A stretch of 64,000 bases of DNA from Oharaeibacter diazotrophicus (GTDB lineage: Bacteria; Pseudomonadota; Alphaproteobacteria; Rhizobiales; Pleomorphomonadaceae): contig NZ_SNXY01000008.1 of the NCBI RefSeq assembly GCF_004362745.1, positions 310,001 to 374,000 on the forward strand. Reading direction: 5' to 3'. Shown here one piece after another: positions 16,934-25,080 of the stretch. The notes below the pieces were generated by a model. That model was given only the letters and a program-made list of their open reading frames with translations, did no database searches and was not told the DNA's origin. The position numbers and the translations under genes are program-made. Position 1 is the first letter of the stretch. The number at the start of each line of letters is the position of its first letter.

Positions 16934-17923
16934 TCAGCGCATCGCGCCGACCGGCATAGGGGACGCCGGATCCAGCCCGACGGATCCGGCGACGCCCGCC
17001 GCGGCGGTCGACGGGGAGGTCAGGCGGACGGTGGCGGTGTAGCTGCCGCCCCAGCCGCGGATGTTGTCGACGAAGACGTAGTAGTCGCCGGCCCGCGGCG
17101 CGGTGAAGATCAGCGGCAGGCCGGTGCTGTTCTGGATGATCGAGCCGAAGCGGTCGACCAGCTTGATTCGGATGTCGTCGGAAGTCGGCTTGTCGAGGGC
17201 GAGGGTCTGTCCCGCCTTCATGCCGACGACGAACTTGGCGTAGTCCTTCAGGTTGACCCTGAAGGTCTCGTCGATGACGGTCCCGTCGACGAGCCGGATC
17301 ATCGCGCGTGCGTTGGCATTGTAGCTCTGGATGTCGAAGGTAACCGGGATCGCTCCGGCCTTGGCGATCGTGAAGGTGTAGGTGCCGTCGATCAGGATCG
17401 GCAGGGCGCCGACGATGACGCCCTGGCTCGCCTCGCCGGTGAAGACGTAGCTCTGTCCCGGACCGGTGAAGCGCAGCGTGTAAGGCGCGGTCTGGTTCCA
17501 GACGATCCAGCTCATCGAATGGCCCGCCTTCAGGCGATAGACCATGCGGACCGGCGCCTCGCCGGCCTCGAAGGTGTAGGTGTAGGCGGGATCGTTGTCG
17601 CGCCCGCCGGTCCGGAACGTGGGCTGGCGCGGCTCGACGTCCTTGGCCATGTGCTCGGCCGAGAACACGCCGACGTCCTTGTAGACGGTGGCCGACAGCA
17701 GCGAGAAGTCGAGCGTGACGGGATCCAGGCGATAGACCGCCCTGACGGCGTCCTTCAGCGTCAGCCCGTCGCCGAGCACGCGCATGCCGTCGAAGACGAG
17801 GCGGCCCTTGGAGTCGACATAGGGCGTCGTGCCGTTCAGGAAGGCCTTGTCGTAGGCCGCGGCCGGACCGGCCGTGGCCATCAGCGCGACGGCGGTCGCG
17901 ATCATTCCCAAGCTCGCCTTCAT
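16934..17923 (-). CDS. Secreted beta-rich protein with pre-peptidase C-terminal-like domains
   Basis: A 329-residue exported protein of unknown function. Residues 1-22 form a signal peptide (cleavage near AAA-YDK). The rest is predicted mostly beta: two PPC-like jelly-roll segments end in GTYTFTIAKAG (middle) and AGDYYVFVDNIRGWGGSYTATVRL (C-terminus), the pattern of pre-peptidase C-terminal domains that occur on secreted enzymes. No catalytic domain is visible, so it may be a binding or envelope protein. ATG 17923 is preceded by GAGAGGAACG. It is convergent with ccr; nothing links it to the acyl-CoA enzymes except position. Confidence 0.7.
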   Translation of the reverse strand: MKASLGMIATAVALMATAGPAAAYDKAFLNGTTPYVDSKGRLVFDGMRVLGDGLTLKDAVRAVYRLDPVTLDFSLLSATVYKDVGVFSAEHMAKDVEPRQPTFRTGGRDNDPAYTYTFEAGEAPVRMVYRLKAGHSMSWIVWNQTAPYTLRFTGPGQSYVFTGEASQGVIVGALPILIDGTYTFTIAKAGAIPVTFDIQSYNANARAMIRLVDGTVIDETFRVNLKDYAKFVVGMKAGQTLALDKPTSDDIRIKLVDRFGSIIQNSTGLPLIFTAPRAGDYYVFVDNIRGWGGSYTATVRLTSPSTAAAGVAGSVGLDPASPMPVGAMR

Positions 17924-18159
17924 CGTTCCTCTCCCCGGCGGCGTCCCGTCCCCGCTCCCGAGGCGGCGATCGGTCGGCCGCCATGCTCGACCCGGACGGT
18001 GACGAATGTTCTTACGGAGCAAGTCGACCGCAATGCAGTCCGTATTTCATCGAAGGTTTATTTCAGCTCGGCGGCCGCCGGTCGACGACGGTCGGAACGG
18101 CGCTTGCGCCGGGCGGAGGTCCCGCCGTATGGCTCTCCGTCCTCCCACCGGATCCCCCG

Positions 18160-19080
18160 ATGTCCCGCGCCGCCCTCGCCTCACCCGCCGTCGCCACCGA
18201 CGCCGAGCCCCCGTTCCTGAAGGTCGCGCCGGCCGTCTTCGTGGCGCTGTGGTCGACCGGCTTCATCGCCGCGAAATACGGCGCGCCGGTCGCCGGGCCG
18301 TTCTCGCTGCTGGCGATCCGCTTCCTGTTCGTGATCCCGATCCTGGCGCTCGCGGCGACGGTGCTGAAGCGGCGCTGGCCGGACGCGCGGACGGCCGTGC
18401 ACGCGATGGTCGCCGGCGCTCTGATCCACGGGCTCTATCTCGGCGGCATCTTCTGGGCGGTGAAGCACGGCCTGCCCGCCGGCTTCGCTGGGCTGGTGGT
18501 CGGGCTGCAGCCGGTGCTGACGGCCTTCTTCGCGCGCGCCCTGATCGGCGAGCGGGTCGCCGCGGCGCATGTCGGCGGCCTCGCGCTCGGGCTCGTCGGC
18601 GTCGCGCTGGTGCTGTGGCCGAAGCTGACCGGCTTCGACGGGCTGTCGCCGGTGGTGGTCGCGGTGGCGCTCGGGGCCGTCGCGGCGATCTCGCTCGGCA
18701 CGGTCTACGCCAAGCGCTTCGCCTCGGGCTGCGACCTCGTCACCGGCACGGCGCTGCAGTTCGTCGGCGCCTCGGTGATCGGCATCCCGATGGCCGTGGC
18801 CGAGGGCTTCTCCTACGTGCCGTCGCTGCAACTCGCCCTGGTGATCGCCTGGCTGGTGCTGATGCTGTCGATCGGGGCGGTGATGCTGCTGCTCGCCATG
18901 ATGCGGCACGGTGCCGCGTCGAGGGTGGCGACGCTTTTCTATCTGGTGCCGCCGACGACGCTCGGCTTCGCCTACCTGCTGTTCGACGAGACGCTCGGCG
19001 CGATCCAACTGGTCGGCACCGCGCTGGTGGTGGCGGCGGTTCTGGTGGCGACGCGCGGGGTGAAACGCACGACGGCGTGA
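18160..19080 (+). CDS. EamA-family (DMT) transporter
   Basis: A 306-residue inner-membrane protein with about ten transmembrane helices arranged as two EamA repeats; the repeats start near FVALWSTGFIAAKYGAPVAGP and near ALGAVAAISLGTVYAKRF. Members export small metabolites such as amino acids or nucleobases, but the substrate cannot be predicted. The start at 18160 (MSRAALASP) is favoured because the longer reading from 17983 is non-homologous. The 236-base upstream region contains no gene. Its stop is 3 bases from the convergent YihY gene. Confidence 0.88.
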   Translation: MSRAALASPAVATDAEPPFLKVAPAVFVALWSTGFIAAKYGAPVAGPFSLLAIRFLFVIPILALAATVLKRRWPDARTAVHAMVAGALIHGLYLGGIFWAVKHGLPAGFAGLVVGLQPVLTAFFARALIGERVAAAHVGGLALGLVGVALVLWPKLTGFDGLSPVVVAVALGAVAAISLGTVYAKRFASGCDLVTGTALQFVGASVIGIPMAVAEGFSYVPSLQLALVIAWLVLMLSIGAVMLLLAMMRHGAASRVATLFYLVPPTTLGFAYLLFDETLGAIQLVGTALVVAAVLVATRGVKRTTA

Positions 19081-19083
19081 CGA

Positions 19084-19983
19084 TCAGTCCGGCGAGCCGC
19101 CGGAGGGCGTGGCTCCCGCACCCGCCTCGGCCATCTGCCGGGCCATCTCGCGCTCGGCGCGCAGCTCGATCTTGGCGGCGTTGACCGAGGCGCCGAACAA
19201 GAGGATCGCGGCGATCAGGTAGAGGAAGACCAGCGCGGTCATCACGCCGGCGAGGCCGGCGTAGGTGGAGGCGTAGTTGGCGAAGTTGGAGATGTAGGTG
19301 GCGAAGCCGACGCCGCCGACGATCCAGGCGCCGAGCGTCAGGCCGACGCCGGGCATGACGTCGCGCATCCGCCGCCGCCCCGCCGGGATCCAGAGATGGG
19401 CGACCACGAGCCCGATCCCGAGCACCACCACCGTCACGGCGTAGCGCACGAGATCGAAGGAGCGCTCGAACTCGTGCAGTTGCGGGGCGTAGCGCGTGAC
19501 GGCGTTCCAGATCACCGGCGTCAGTACCACCAGGAAGGCGAGCGTCAGCAGGACGACTGTGCCGAGCAGGACGAAGACGATGCTCTCGAGGCGCAGCAGC
19601 AGGAAGGAGCGGTGCTCGACGCAGCCGTAGGCGCGGTTGAGGCCGACGCGCAGCGCCTCGACGCCCGAGGAGGCGAAGTAGACCGCGAGGCCGACGCCGA
19701 AGGTGAGCACGTCGCCGCGCGGGATCAGCAGCACGTTCTTGACCTCGGCGGCGATCGGGCCGGCGACGCGCTCGGGCACCGACTCGAACAGCAGTTCGAC
19801 CACGGTGCGGGCGAGGTCGCTCATGTCGAAGAAGGCGGCGACCGCGGTCAGGAAGATCAGGAACGGAAAGATCGCCATCAGCGACGTCAGGGCGACGTGG
19901 CTGGCGATCGCCCAGCCGTCGGTGGCGGTGAACAGGTCGATCGCCCGCCAGACGATTGCGAAAGAGCGTCGCAGTCTCTTCAT
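19084..19983 (-). CDS. YihY/BrkB-family inner-membrane protein
   Basis: A 299-residue polytopic protein of the YihY/virulence-factor-BrkB family: N-terminal DGWAIASHVALTSLMAIFPFLIFLTAV, FFDMSD, PRGDVLTFGVGLAVYFASSG and six predicted helices, with a charged cytoplasmic C-terminus. The molecular function of the family is not firmly known; an older RNase BN assignment was wrong. ATG 19983 is preceded by GGGGAGGTCGG. It is divergent from mcd, with a 158-base spacer holding both promoters. Confidence 0.88.
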   Translation of the reverse strand: MKRLRRSFAIVWRAIDLFTATDGWAIASHVALTSLMAIFPFLIFLTAVAAFFDMSDLARTVVELLFESVPERVAGPIAAEVKNVLLIPRGDVLTFGVGLAVYFASSGVEALRVGLNRAYGCVEHRSFLLLRLESIVFVLLGTVVLLTLAFLVVLTPVIWNAVTRYAPQLHEFERSFDLVRYAVTVVVLGIGLVVAHLWIPAGRRRMRDVMPGVGLTLGAWIVGGVGFATYISNFANYASTYAGLAGVMTALVFLYLIAAILLFGASVNAAKIELRAEREMARQMAEAGAGATPSGGSPD

Positions 19984-20141
19984 CCGACCTCCCCGTATCG
20001 CACCGCCGCACCATTGTAACGCGGGTCGGGGGCGATCGGCTTCAGCTGTCCTTTCGGTCACCCTTACCAAAGATGCATTGAGGCCGCTCGACCTTTGCCC
20101 CCATTTTGCGCCGCACGAAAACCCCTCTCGAGGAACGCCCG

Positions 20142-21818
20142 ATGAGCGCTGCCGCTCCGCTGACCGCATCCACGGCCACCGTCCGCGATCGGCTGGCCGA
20201 AGCCCTGCCCGCGATCGAGGATCTGCTCGTCGCGGCGACCGACGCCGTCCGCGCCAAGGTGCTGGTCGGCGGCAAGCTGTCGGCCGAGGCGCTGGAGCGC
20301 GAGCAGCGCGCCGCCCACGGCCTCGCCTGGTTCGCCACCTACGTCGAGAGCCTGCGCCAGCTGGTCTCCTACGCCGACCGGCTCGGCGAGGCCGGCCGCT
20401 ACGGCCCGGTCGAGGAGGCGCTGGTCGAGATCGGCGCGGCCGAGTACCTGGCGCAGATCTTCGGCGGCATCCCGATGAACCAGGGCGAGATCGTGCGCCT
20501 CGCCGACCTCGGCGTCGACGCCCGCACCGCCGAGCGCGCCCGCGGCGCCGCCGCCGCGAGCCTGATCGAGAGCGGCTCCCGGCCGGCCGTGCGCCGCGTC
20601 GTCGTCGACGCCATGCGCCGCAAGACCGCGGCCGAGATCGTCGGCGACTCCGGCCTCGACGAGACCATGGAGGCCTTCCGGGCCGAGATGCGCCGCTTCG
20701 CCGAGGAGGAGGTGCTGCCGCACGCCCACGAGTGGCACCTCGCCAACGCCTACATTCCGCTCGAGGTGATCGACAAGCTCGCCGCGCTCGGTGTGTTCGG
20801 GCTGACCATCCCCGAGGAATTCGGCGGCCTCGGGCTCGGCAAGGAGTCCATGTGCGTGGTCTCCGAGGAGCTGTCGCGCGCCTACATCGGCGTCGGCTCG
20901 CTCGGCACCCGTTCCGAGATCGCCGCCGAGCTGATCCTGTGCGGCGGCACCGACGCCCAGAAGGCGGAATGGCTGCCGAAGATCGCCTCCGGCGAGGTGC
21001 TGCCGACAGCCGTCTTCACCGAGCCGAACACCGGCTCCGACCTCGGCTCGCTCCGCACCCGCGCGGTGAAGGACGGCGACGTCTGGAAGATCACCGGCAA
21101 CAAGACCTGGATCACCCACCCGGTCCGCGCCGACGTGATGACCGTGCTCGCCCGCACCGAGCCGGACACCACCGACTACCGCGGCCTGTCGATGTTCCTG
21201 GCGCCGAAGCCGCGCGGCAGCGACGAGGTGCCGTTCCCGGCCGAGGGCATTTCCGGCGGCGAGATCGAAGTGCTCGGCTACCGCGGCATGAAGGAATACG
21301 AGATCGCCTTCGACGGCTTCGCCGTGCCGGCGGCCAACCTGCTCGGCGGCGTCACCGGCCAGGGCTTCAAGCAGCTGATGCAGACCTTCGAGAGCGCGCG
21401 GATCCAGACCGCGGCGCGCGCCGTCGGCGTCGCCCAGTCTGCGCTGGACGTCGGCCTCGCCTACGCCCAGGAGCGCGTCCAGTTCGGCAAGCCGCTGATC
21501 GAGTTCCCGCGCGTCGCCGACAAGCTGGCGATGATGGCGGTCGAGGTCAACATCGCCCGCCAGCTGACCTATTTCTCGGCGCGCCAGAAGGATCACGACA
21601 AGCGCTGCGACCTCGAGGCCGGCATGGCCAAGCTACTCGGCGCCCGCGTCGCCTGGGCCGCCGCCGACAACGCCCTGCAGATCCACGGCGGCAACGGCTT
21701 CGCGCTCGAGTACACCGTCAGCCGCATCCTCTGCGACGCCCGCATCCTCAACATCTTCGAGGGTGCCGCCGAGATCCAGGCCCAGGTCATCGCCCGCCGC
21801 CTGCTCGACGGCCGGTGA
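20142..21818 (+). CDS. mcd: (2S)-Methylsuccinyl-CoA dehydrogenase
   Basis: A 558-residue acyl-CoA dehydrogenase with an extra N-terminal region of about 160 residues before the standard fold, the architecture of Mcd. The dehydrogenase core begins near DETMEAFRAEMRRFAEEEVLP, with FTEPNTGSDLGSLRTRA (FAD site), KTWITHPVRADVMTVLAR, ERVQFGKPL and the C-terminal IHGGNGFALEYTVSRILCDARILNIFEGAAEIQ. Mcd oxidises methylsuccinyl-CoA to mesaconyl-CoA, the step after Ecm; length and nearby ccr and ecm support this over a generic acyl-CoA dehydrogenase. Start ATG 20142 follows GAGGAACG. A large inverted repeat lies just downstream. Confidence 0.88.
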   Translation: MSAAAPLTASTATVRDRLAEALPAIEDLLVAATDAVRAKVLVGGKLSAEALEREQRAAHGLAWFATYVESLRQLVSYADRLGEAGRYGPVEEALVEIGAAEYLAQIFGGIPMNQGEIVRLADLGVDARTAERARGAAAASLIESGSRPAVRRVVVDAMRRKTAAEIVGDSGLDETMEAFRAEMRRFAEEEVLPHAHEWHLANAYIPLEVIDKLAALGVFGLTIPEEFGGLGLGKESMCVVSEELSRAYIGVGSLGTRSEIAAELILCGGTDAQKAEWLPKIASGEVLPTAVFTEPNTGSDLGSLRTRAVKDGDVWKITGNKTWITHPVRADVMTVLARTEPDTTDYRGLSMFLAPKPRGSDEVPFPAEGISGGEIEVLGYRGMKEYEIAFDGFAVPAANLLGGVTGQGFKQLMQTFESARIQTAARAVGVAQSALDVGLAYAQERVQFGKPLIEFPRVADKLAMMAVEVNIARQLTYFSARQKDHDKRCDLEAGMAKLLGARVAWAAADNALQIHGGNGFALEYTVSRILCDARILNIFEGAAEIQAQVIARRLLDGR

Positions 21819-21850
21819 GGGCGAGGGGCGGACCGGTCCCATGTCCAGGC

Positions 21851-21951
21851 TTGGTCCGCGCAGGCGGACCATCCACGGTGTTCCGCTCACGCCTTTTCAT
21901 CCCGGCCGGGTAGCCCCGTCGTGACGTGGATGGTCCGCCTGCGCGGACCAA
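21851..21951. repeat. 27-bp perfect inverted repeat with nested hairpins
   Basis: Arms at 21851-21877 and 21925-21951 are exact reverse complements, separated by 47 bases. Each arm is itself a hairpin (GGTCCGC-gca-GCGGACC core). The structure lies between the convergent ends of mcd and the BMP-protein gene. It could be a bidirectional terminator or a REP/BIME-like intergenic element. Confidence 0.8.
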
Positions 21952-22057
21952 CCCGATCGGGAGGGGTATCGCCGACACGGCCGTCCCGGGCCGCGTTCCG
22001 CCACCCGTTCCCCCTGCGGGCCCGGCCGTCGGCCGAGCCCGCTGCACGTCGTCCCCG

Positions 22058-23161
22058 TCAGGTGATCGAGCCGACGATGCCCTCGAGCAGGTAGTCGGTG
22101 CCCCAGAGCGCGCCGTCGTAGAGGCCGAGCGTGCCCTCGATGACGGTGTTGCCCTTGTTGTCCTTCAGCGGGCCGACGAAGATCGGCGCGCCGCCCTTCA
22201 GCGCCGCGATCGCCTTGGTGGAAGCCGCCTTGGCCTCTTCGGTGGCGCCGGCGCCGAAGGCTGTGCTCTGCACCATGTCCTTGTCGTAGCCGCCCTCGTT
22301 GACGTTCGGCAGCTTCTCGCCACGCGCGATCATGCCGGCGTAGGCGGTGTAGACCGTCGCCCACTTCAGTTCGGCACCGGTGACGAAGCCGCGCGGGGCG
22401 AGCGACGACTGGTCGGCGTTGTGGCCGCAGGTCATGGCGCCGCGGCCCTCGGCAGTCTCGACCACCACCTTCGGGCTGTCGACGTGGCAGGCGATCACGT
22501 CGCAGCCGGCGTCGATCAGCGCGTTGGCGGCCTCGGCCTCGCGGACCGGCAGCGACCATTCGCCGGTGATGATCAGGTTGACCGTGGCCTTCGGGTTGAC
22601 CGAGCGGGCGCCGAGCAGGAAGGCGTTGACGTTGCGCAGCACCAGCGAGATCGGCTTGGCGGCGACGAAGCCGAGCTTGTTGGTCTTCGTGGAGAGTCCG
22701 GCGGCGACGCCGTTCACGAAGTGGGCCTGGTCGAGGTAGCAGAAGTAGCCGCCGAGGTTGGCCGGGTGCTTCTTGGCGTCCCACAGCGAGGTCGGGTGGC
22801 GGAACTCGACGTCCGGGAACTTCTTCGCCGCCTCGATCATGAAGGGGTCGAAATAGCCGAAGGAGGTCGGGAACAAGAGCTTGGCGCCGTCGAGGTTGAT
22901 CATGGATTCCATGGTCTGGGTGACCGCGACCGTCTCCGGCACGTTCTCCTCCTCGACCACGGTGACGCCCGACAGCTCCTTCAATGCCTTGGCGCCGACC
23001 GCGTGGGCCTGGTTCCAGCCGAAGTCGTCGCGCGGGCCGACGTAGATCATGCCGATGGTGAGCCCCTCGGCGGCGCGGGCGCGCAGGCCGCCGGCGAGGA
23101 CGAGGGCGCCGGCCGCCGCGGAGGCGACGAAGTGGCGGCGGGTCATGCTTTGATGCGTCAT
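22058..23161 (-). CDS. BMP-family ABC transporter substrate-binding protein
   Basis: A 367-residue periplasmic binding protein of the BMP/PnrA family, whose members bind purine nucleosides or related ligands. The N-terminus MTRRHFVASAAAGALVLAG has the twin-arginine form, so Tat export is likely, with cleavage after RARAA. Conserved segments include IGMIYVGPRDDFGWNQAH, FPTSFGYFDPFM, FVAAKPISLVLRNVNAFLLGA and GALWGTDYLLEG. ATG 23161 follows AGGGGGACTTCC. No ATPase or permease partner lies next to it, so it is an orphan within the window. The 188 bases upstream hold no gene. Confidence 0.88.
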   Translation of the reverse strand: MTHQSMTRRHFVASAAAGALVLAGGLRARAAEGLTIGMIYVGPRDDFGWNQAHAVGAKALKELSGVTVVEEENVPETVAVTQTMESMINLDGAKLLFPTSFGYFDPFMIEAAKKFPDVEFRHPTSLWDAKKHPANLGGYFCYLDQAHFVNGVAAGLSTKTNKLGFVAAKPISLVLRNVNAFLLGARSVNPKATVNLIITGEWSLPVREAEAANALIDAGCDVIACHVDSPKVVVETAEGRGAMTCGHNADQSSLAPRGFVTGAELKWATVYTAYAGMIARGEKLPNVNEGGYDKDMVQSTAFGAGATEEAKAASTKAIAALKGGAPIFVGPLKDNKGNTVIEGTLGLYDGALWGTDYLLEGIVGSIT

Positions 23162-23349
23162 GGAAGTCCCCCTCTGGTGATCGCTCGTGGTCGTCTCGGG
23201 TCCTCGCCGGGCGGACGAGCGTCGCCGTCGCCGCGGCGACGCGAGGTCGCGCGGACGGGTCCGTCGGACGTCCCGGTATTCCACCGCCGCGAACCGGTGC
23301 GGCGGCCTTGCCGCGTCGGCCCGCGACGCTCGTTTCGGCCGGCTCGGGG

Positions 23350-24030
23350 TCAGTCGCCCCGGCCGCTCGCGGACGGGCCGTCGGCCCGCCGCCTCTCCCA
23401 TTCCTCGACCGACATGGTCGGTAGGTCGAACTGATCGCGCGTGCGGGCGTAGCCGTGACCGCCGAGCCGCCCGATCGCGTCCATCAGGCGCTGGTCGACG
23501 TGCTTGCTGACGGCGTCGACCGCGCCCTCGCGGATGAAGACGCCGAGCACCTCGCCCATGATGATCTCGCGCGAGCGGCCGACCTCGAGCGTCAGGTAGC
23601 GCCGGCATTCGAGCGATGCCGGCGCCTCGAGGATGCGGGGGCAGGAGACGTGGGTACCGGGCACGGCGGTGAGGCCGGCGGCGGCGAGTTCGTCGACGCC
23701 CGGCGGGAACGGCACCGCGCAGACGTTCATGGCGTCGAGCAGGGCGTCGTCGACGATGTTGACGGTGAACTCCTCGGTCTCGCGCACGTTGGCGGCGGTG
23801 TCCTTGAAGCTCATGTCCGCCTTGTTCTCGACGCCGAGGGCGAGGATGGCCGGGTCGGACGACAGGCAGTTGAAGAAGCTGTAGGGCGCGGCGTTGACGC
23901 GGCCCTCGCGGTCGACCGTGGTGACGAAGGCGATCGGGCGCGGGATCACCGTGCCGATCAGGAGCTTGTAGCGGTCGCGCGCGCCGAGGGCGGCGAAGTC
24001 GAAGTGGACGTGGCCGGGACGCTCGGTCAT
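23350..24030 (-). CDS. Flavin reductase-like FMN-binding protein
   Basis: A 226-residue protein of the flavin-reductase-like (DIM6/NTAB) family: LLIGTVIPRPIAFVTTVDREGRVNAAPYSFFN, then ADMSFKDTAANVRETEEFTVNIV, the split-barrel FMN site. Members reduce flavin with NAD(P)H for partner oxygenases or act as uncharacterised flavoproteins. Its ATG overlaps the stop of the upstream GntR regulator by 4 bases. It could in principle supply electrons to the Rieske oxygenase 4 kb away, but that is speculative; no ferredoxin-type reductase is in the window. Confidence 0.87.
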   Translation of the reverse strand: MTERPGHVHFDFAALGARDRYKLLIGTVIPRPIAFVTTVDREGRVNAAPYSFFNCLSSDPAILALGVENKADMSFKDTAANVRETEEFTVNIVDDALLDAMNVCAVPFPPGVDELAAAGLTAVPGTHVSCPRILEAPASLECRRYLTLEVGRSREIIMGEVLGVFIREGAVDAVSKHVDQRLMDAIGRLGGHGYARTRDQFDLPTMSVEEWERRRADGPSASGRGD

Positions 24031-24773
24031 TTCGCCGCCTTCCGGGTCGCGGGGCGCAGCGGCACCGTGTCGCGGCCGCGGTTCAGGATCTCGCCGGCGT
24101 AGCGCGACAGCACGGCGCCGAGGTCGGGTTCGGGGGCGTCGTCGTCGAACAGGGCGCGGCGCTCGACCGAGCCGACGTGATGGTCCATCAGCCGGATCGC
24201 CGCGTCGGCGTCGCCGCCGCGCAGCGCGGCGATGATCTCGGAGTGTTCGTGGATGGCGCAGTCGGAAGAGTGCGGCCGGCCGTAGAGCGCCAGGATCAGC
24301 GAGCAGCGCGACACCACCTCGGAGAGGTAGCGCTCGAGGAGCGCGTTGCCGGACATGGCGGCGAGGCGGGTGTGGAACTCGCCGGCGAGGCGGATCGAGA
24401 CGCGCTCGTCGCCGCGCGCCTTGGCGGCGTCCTCCTCGCGGACGTGGCCCTCGAGCTCGGCTCCGTATTCCGGTTTCCAGCGCCGGACCACGAGGCGGAC
24501 CGCCTCGCGCTCGAGGGCGCGGCGCACCTCGAAGACCTGACGGGCCTCCTCGAGGCTCGGCTGGGCGACGGCGGCGGTGCGCTTCGGCCGGGCGTCGACC
24601 AGCCCCTCGGCCTGGAGTCGGGCGAGCGCGGCGCGGACGAGCGTACGGCTCATGCCGAAATGGGCGCCGATCTCGTCCTCCGGCAGCTTGGTGCCGGGCA
24701 GCAGCGCCTGTTCGATGATGGCCTGACGCAGTGCCACGACGGCGACGTCGACACGGGTGGCGGGTTTCGACAT
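24027..24773 (-). CDS. GntR-family regulator, FCD subfamily
   Basis: A 248-residue repressor-type regulator: winged helix at residues about 10-75 (LPEDEIGAHFGMSRTLVRAALARLQAEGLV) and an all-helical FCD effector domain at about 85-220 with metal-site-like residues (EFHTRLAAMSGNALL, EHSEIIAALRGGDADAAIRLMDHHV). FCD regulators usually sense organic acids or related catabolic substrates. It is divergent from the RHH-DUF1989 genes, and two GTATAC-centred sites in the 157-base spacer are likely its operators, so it probably controls both directions. Confidence 0.92.
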   Translation of the reverse strand: MSKPATRVDVAVVALRQAIIEQALLPGTKLPEDEIGAHFGMSRTLVRAALARLQAEGLVDARPKRTAAVAQPSLEEARQVFEVRRALEREAVRLVVRRWKPEYGAELEGHVREEDAAKARGDERVSIRLAGEFHTRLAAMSGNALLERYLSEVVSRCSLILALYGRPHSSDCAIHEHSEIIAALRGGDADAAIRLMDHHVGSVERRALFDDDAPEPDLGAVLSRYAGEILNRGRDTVPLRPATRKAAK

Positions 24774-24801
24774 GGGTCAGCGATCTCCTGGTCCCAATCT
24801 T

Positions 24802-24894
24802 GGTATACGTGATCGTAGCGGGCAAGCGTGCTGGATGCGGAAAGATGCGGCAGGCGGTGACCAGAATTTGCGCTTCCGCACGTATACCTGATCG
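24802..24894. promoter_or_regulatory. Paired operator sites for the GntR regulator
   Basis: GTATACGTGATCG (24803-24815) and GTATACCTGATCG (24882-24894) form a 12-of-13 direct repeat 79 bases apart. GGTATACGT (24802-24810) and ACGTATACC (24880-24888) are also exact reverse complements. They lie in the regulator/RHH divergent promoter region. Short AT-containing palindromes like these are typical FCD-GntR operators. A related partial copy (GGTATCC) is at 24904. Confidence 0.6.
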
Positions 24895-24930
24895 CGCATC
24901 ATCGGTATCCGAGAACGGAGGGGACCGGCG

Positions 24931-25080
24931 ATGACGACGGACAGGATCGTCCTGCACCTGAACCAGCAGCAGCTCGAACTGGTCGACCGCACGGTCACCC
25001 GCGGCGTCGCGCCGGATCGCGAGAGCCTGGTGCGGCTCGCGCTGCGCGAACTCGCCGAGAAGCGCGGGGTGGCGCGATGA
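24931..25080 (+). CDS. Small ribbon-helix-helix protein upstream of DUF1989
   Basis: A 49-residue reading frame beginning with MTTDRIVLHLNQQQLELVDR and ending AEKRGVAR. The pattern (alternating hydrophobic beta strand RIVLHL, then two amphipathic helices with an RESLVRLALRELAEKRG second helix) matches CopG/Arc-type ribbon-helix-helix proteins. An excellent ribosome site (GGAGGGG) lies 7 bases before the ATG, and the stop overlaps the DUF1989 start as ATGA. It may be an autoregulator of this operon or a partner of the DUF1989 protein; neither is shown. Confidence 0.72.
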   Translation: MTTDRIVLHLNQQQLELVDRTVTRGVAPDRESLVRLALRELAEKRGVAR

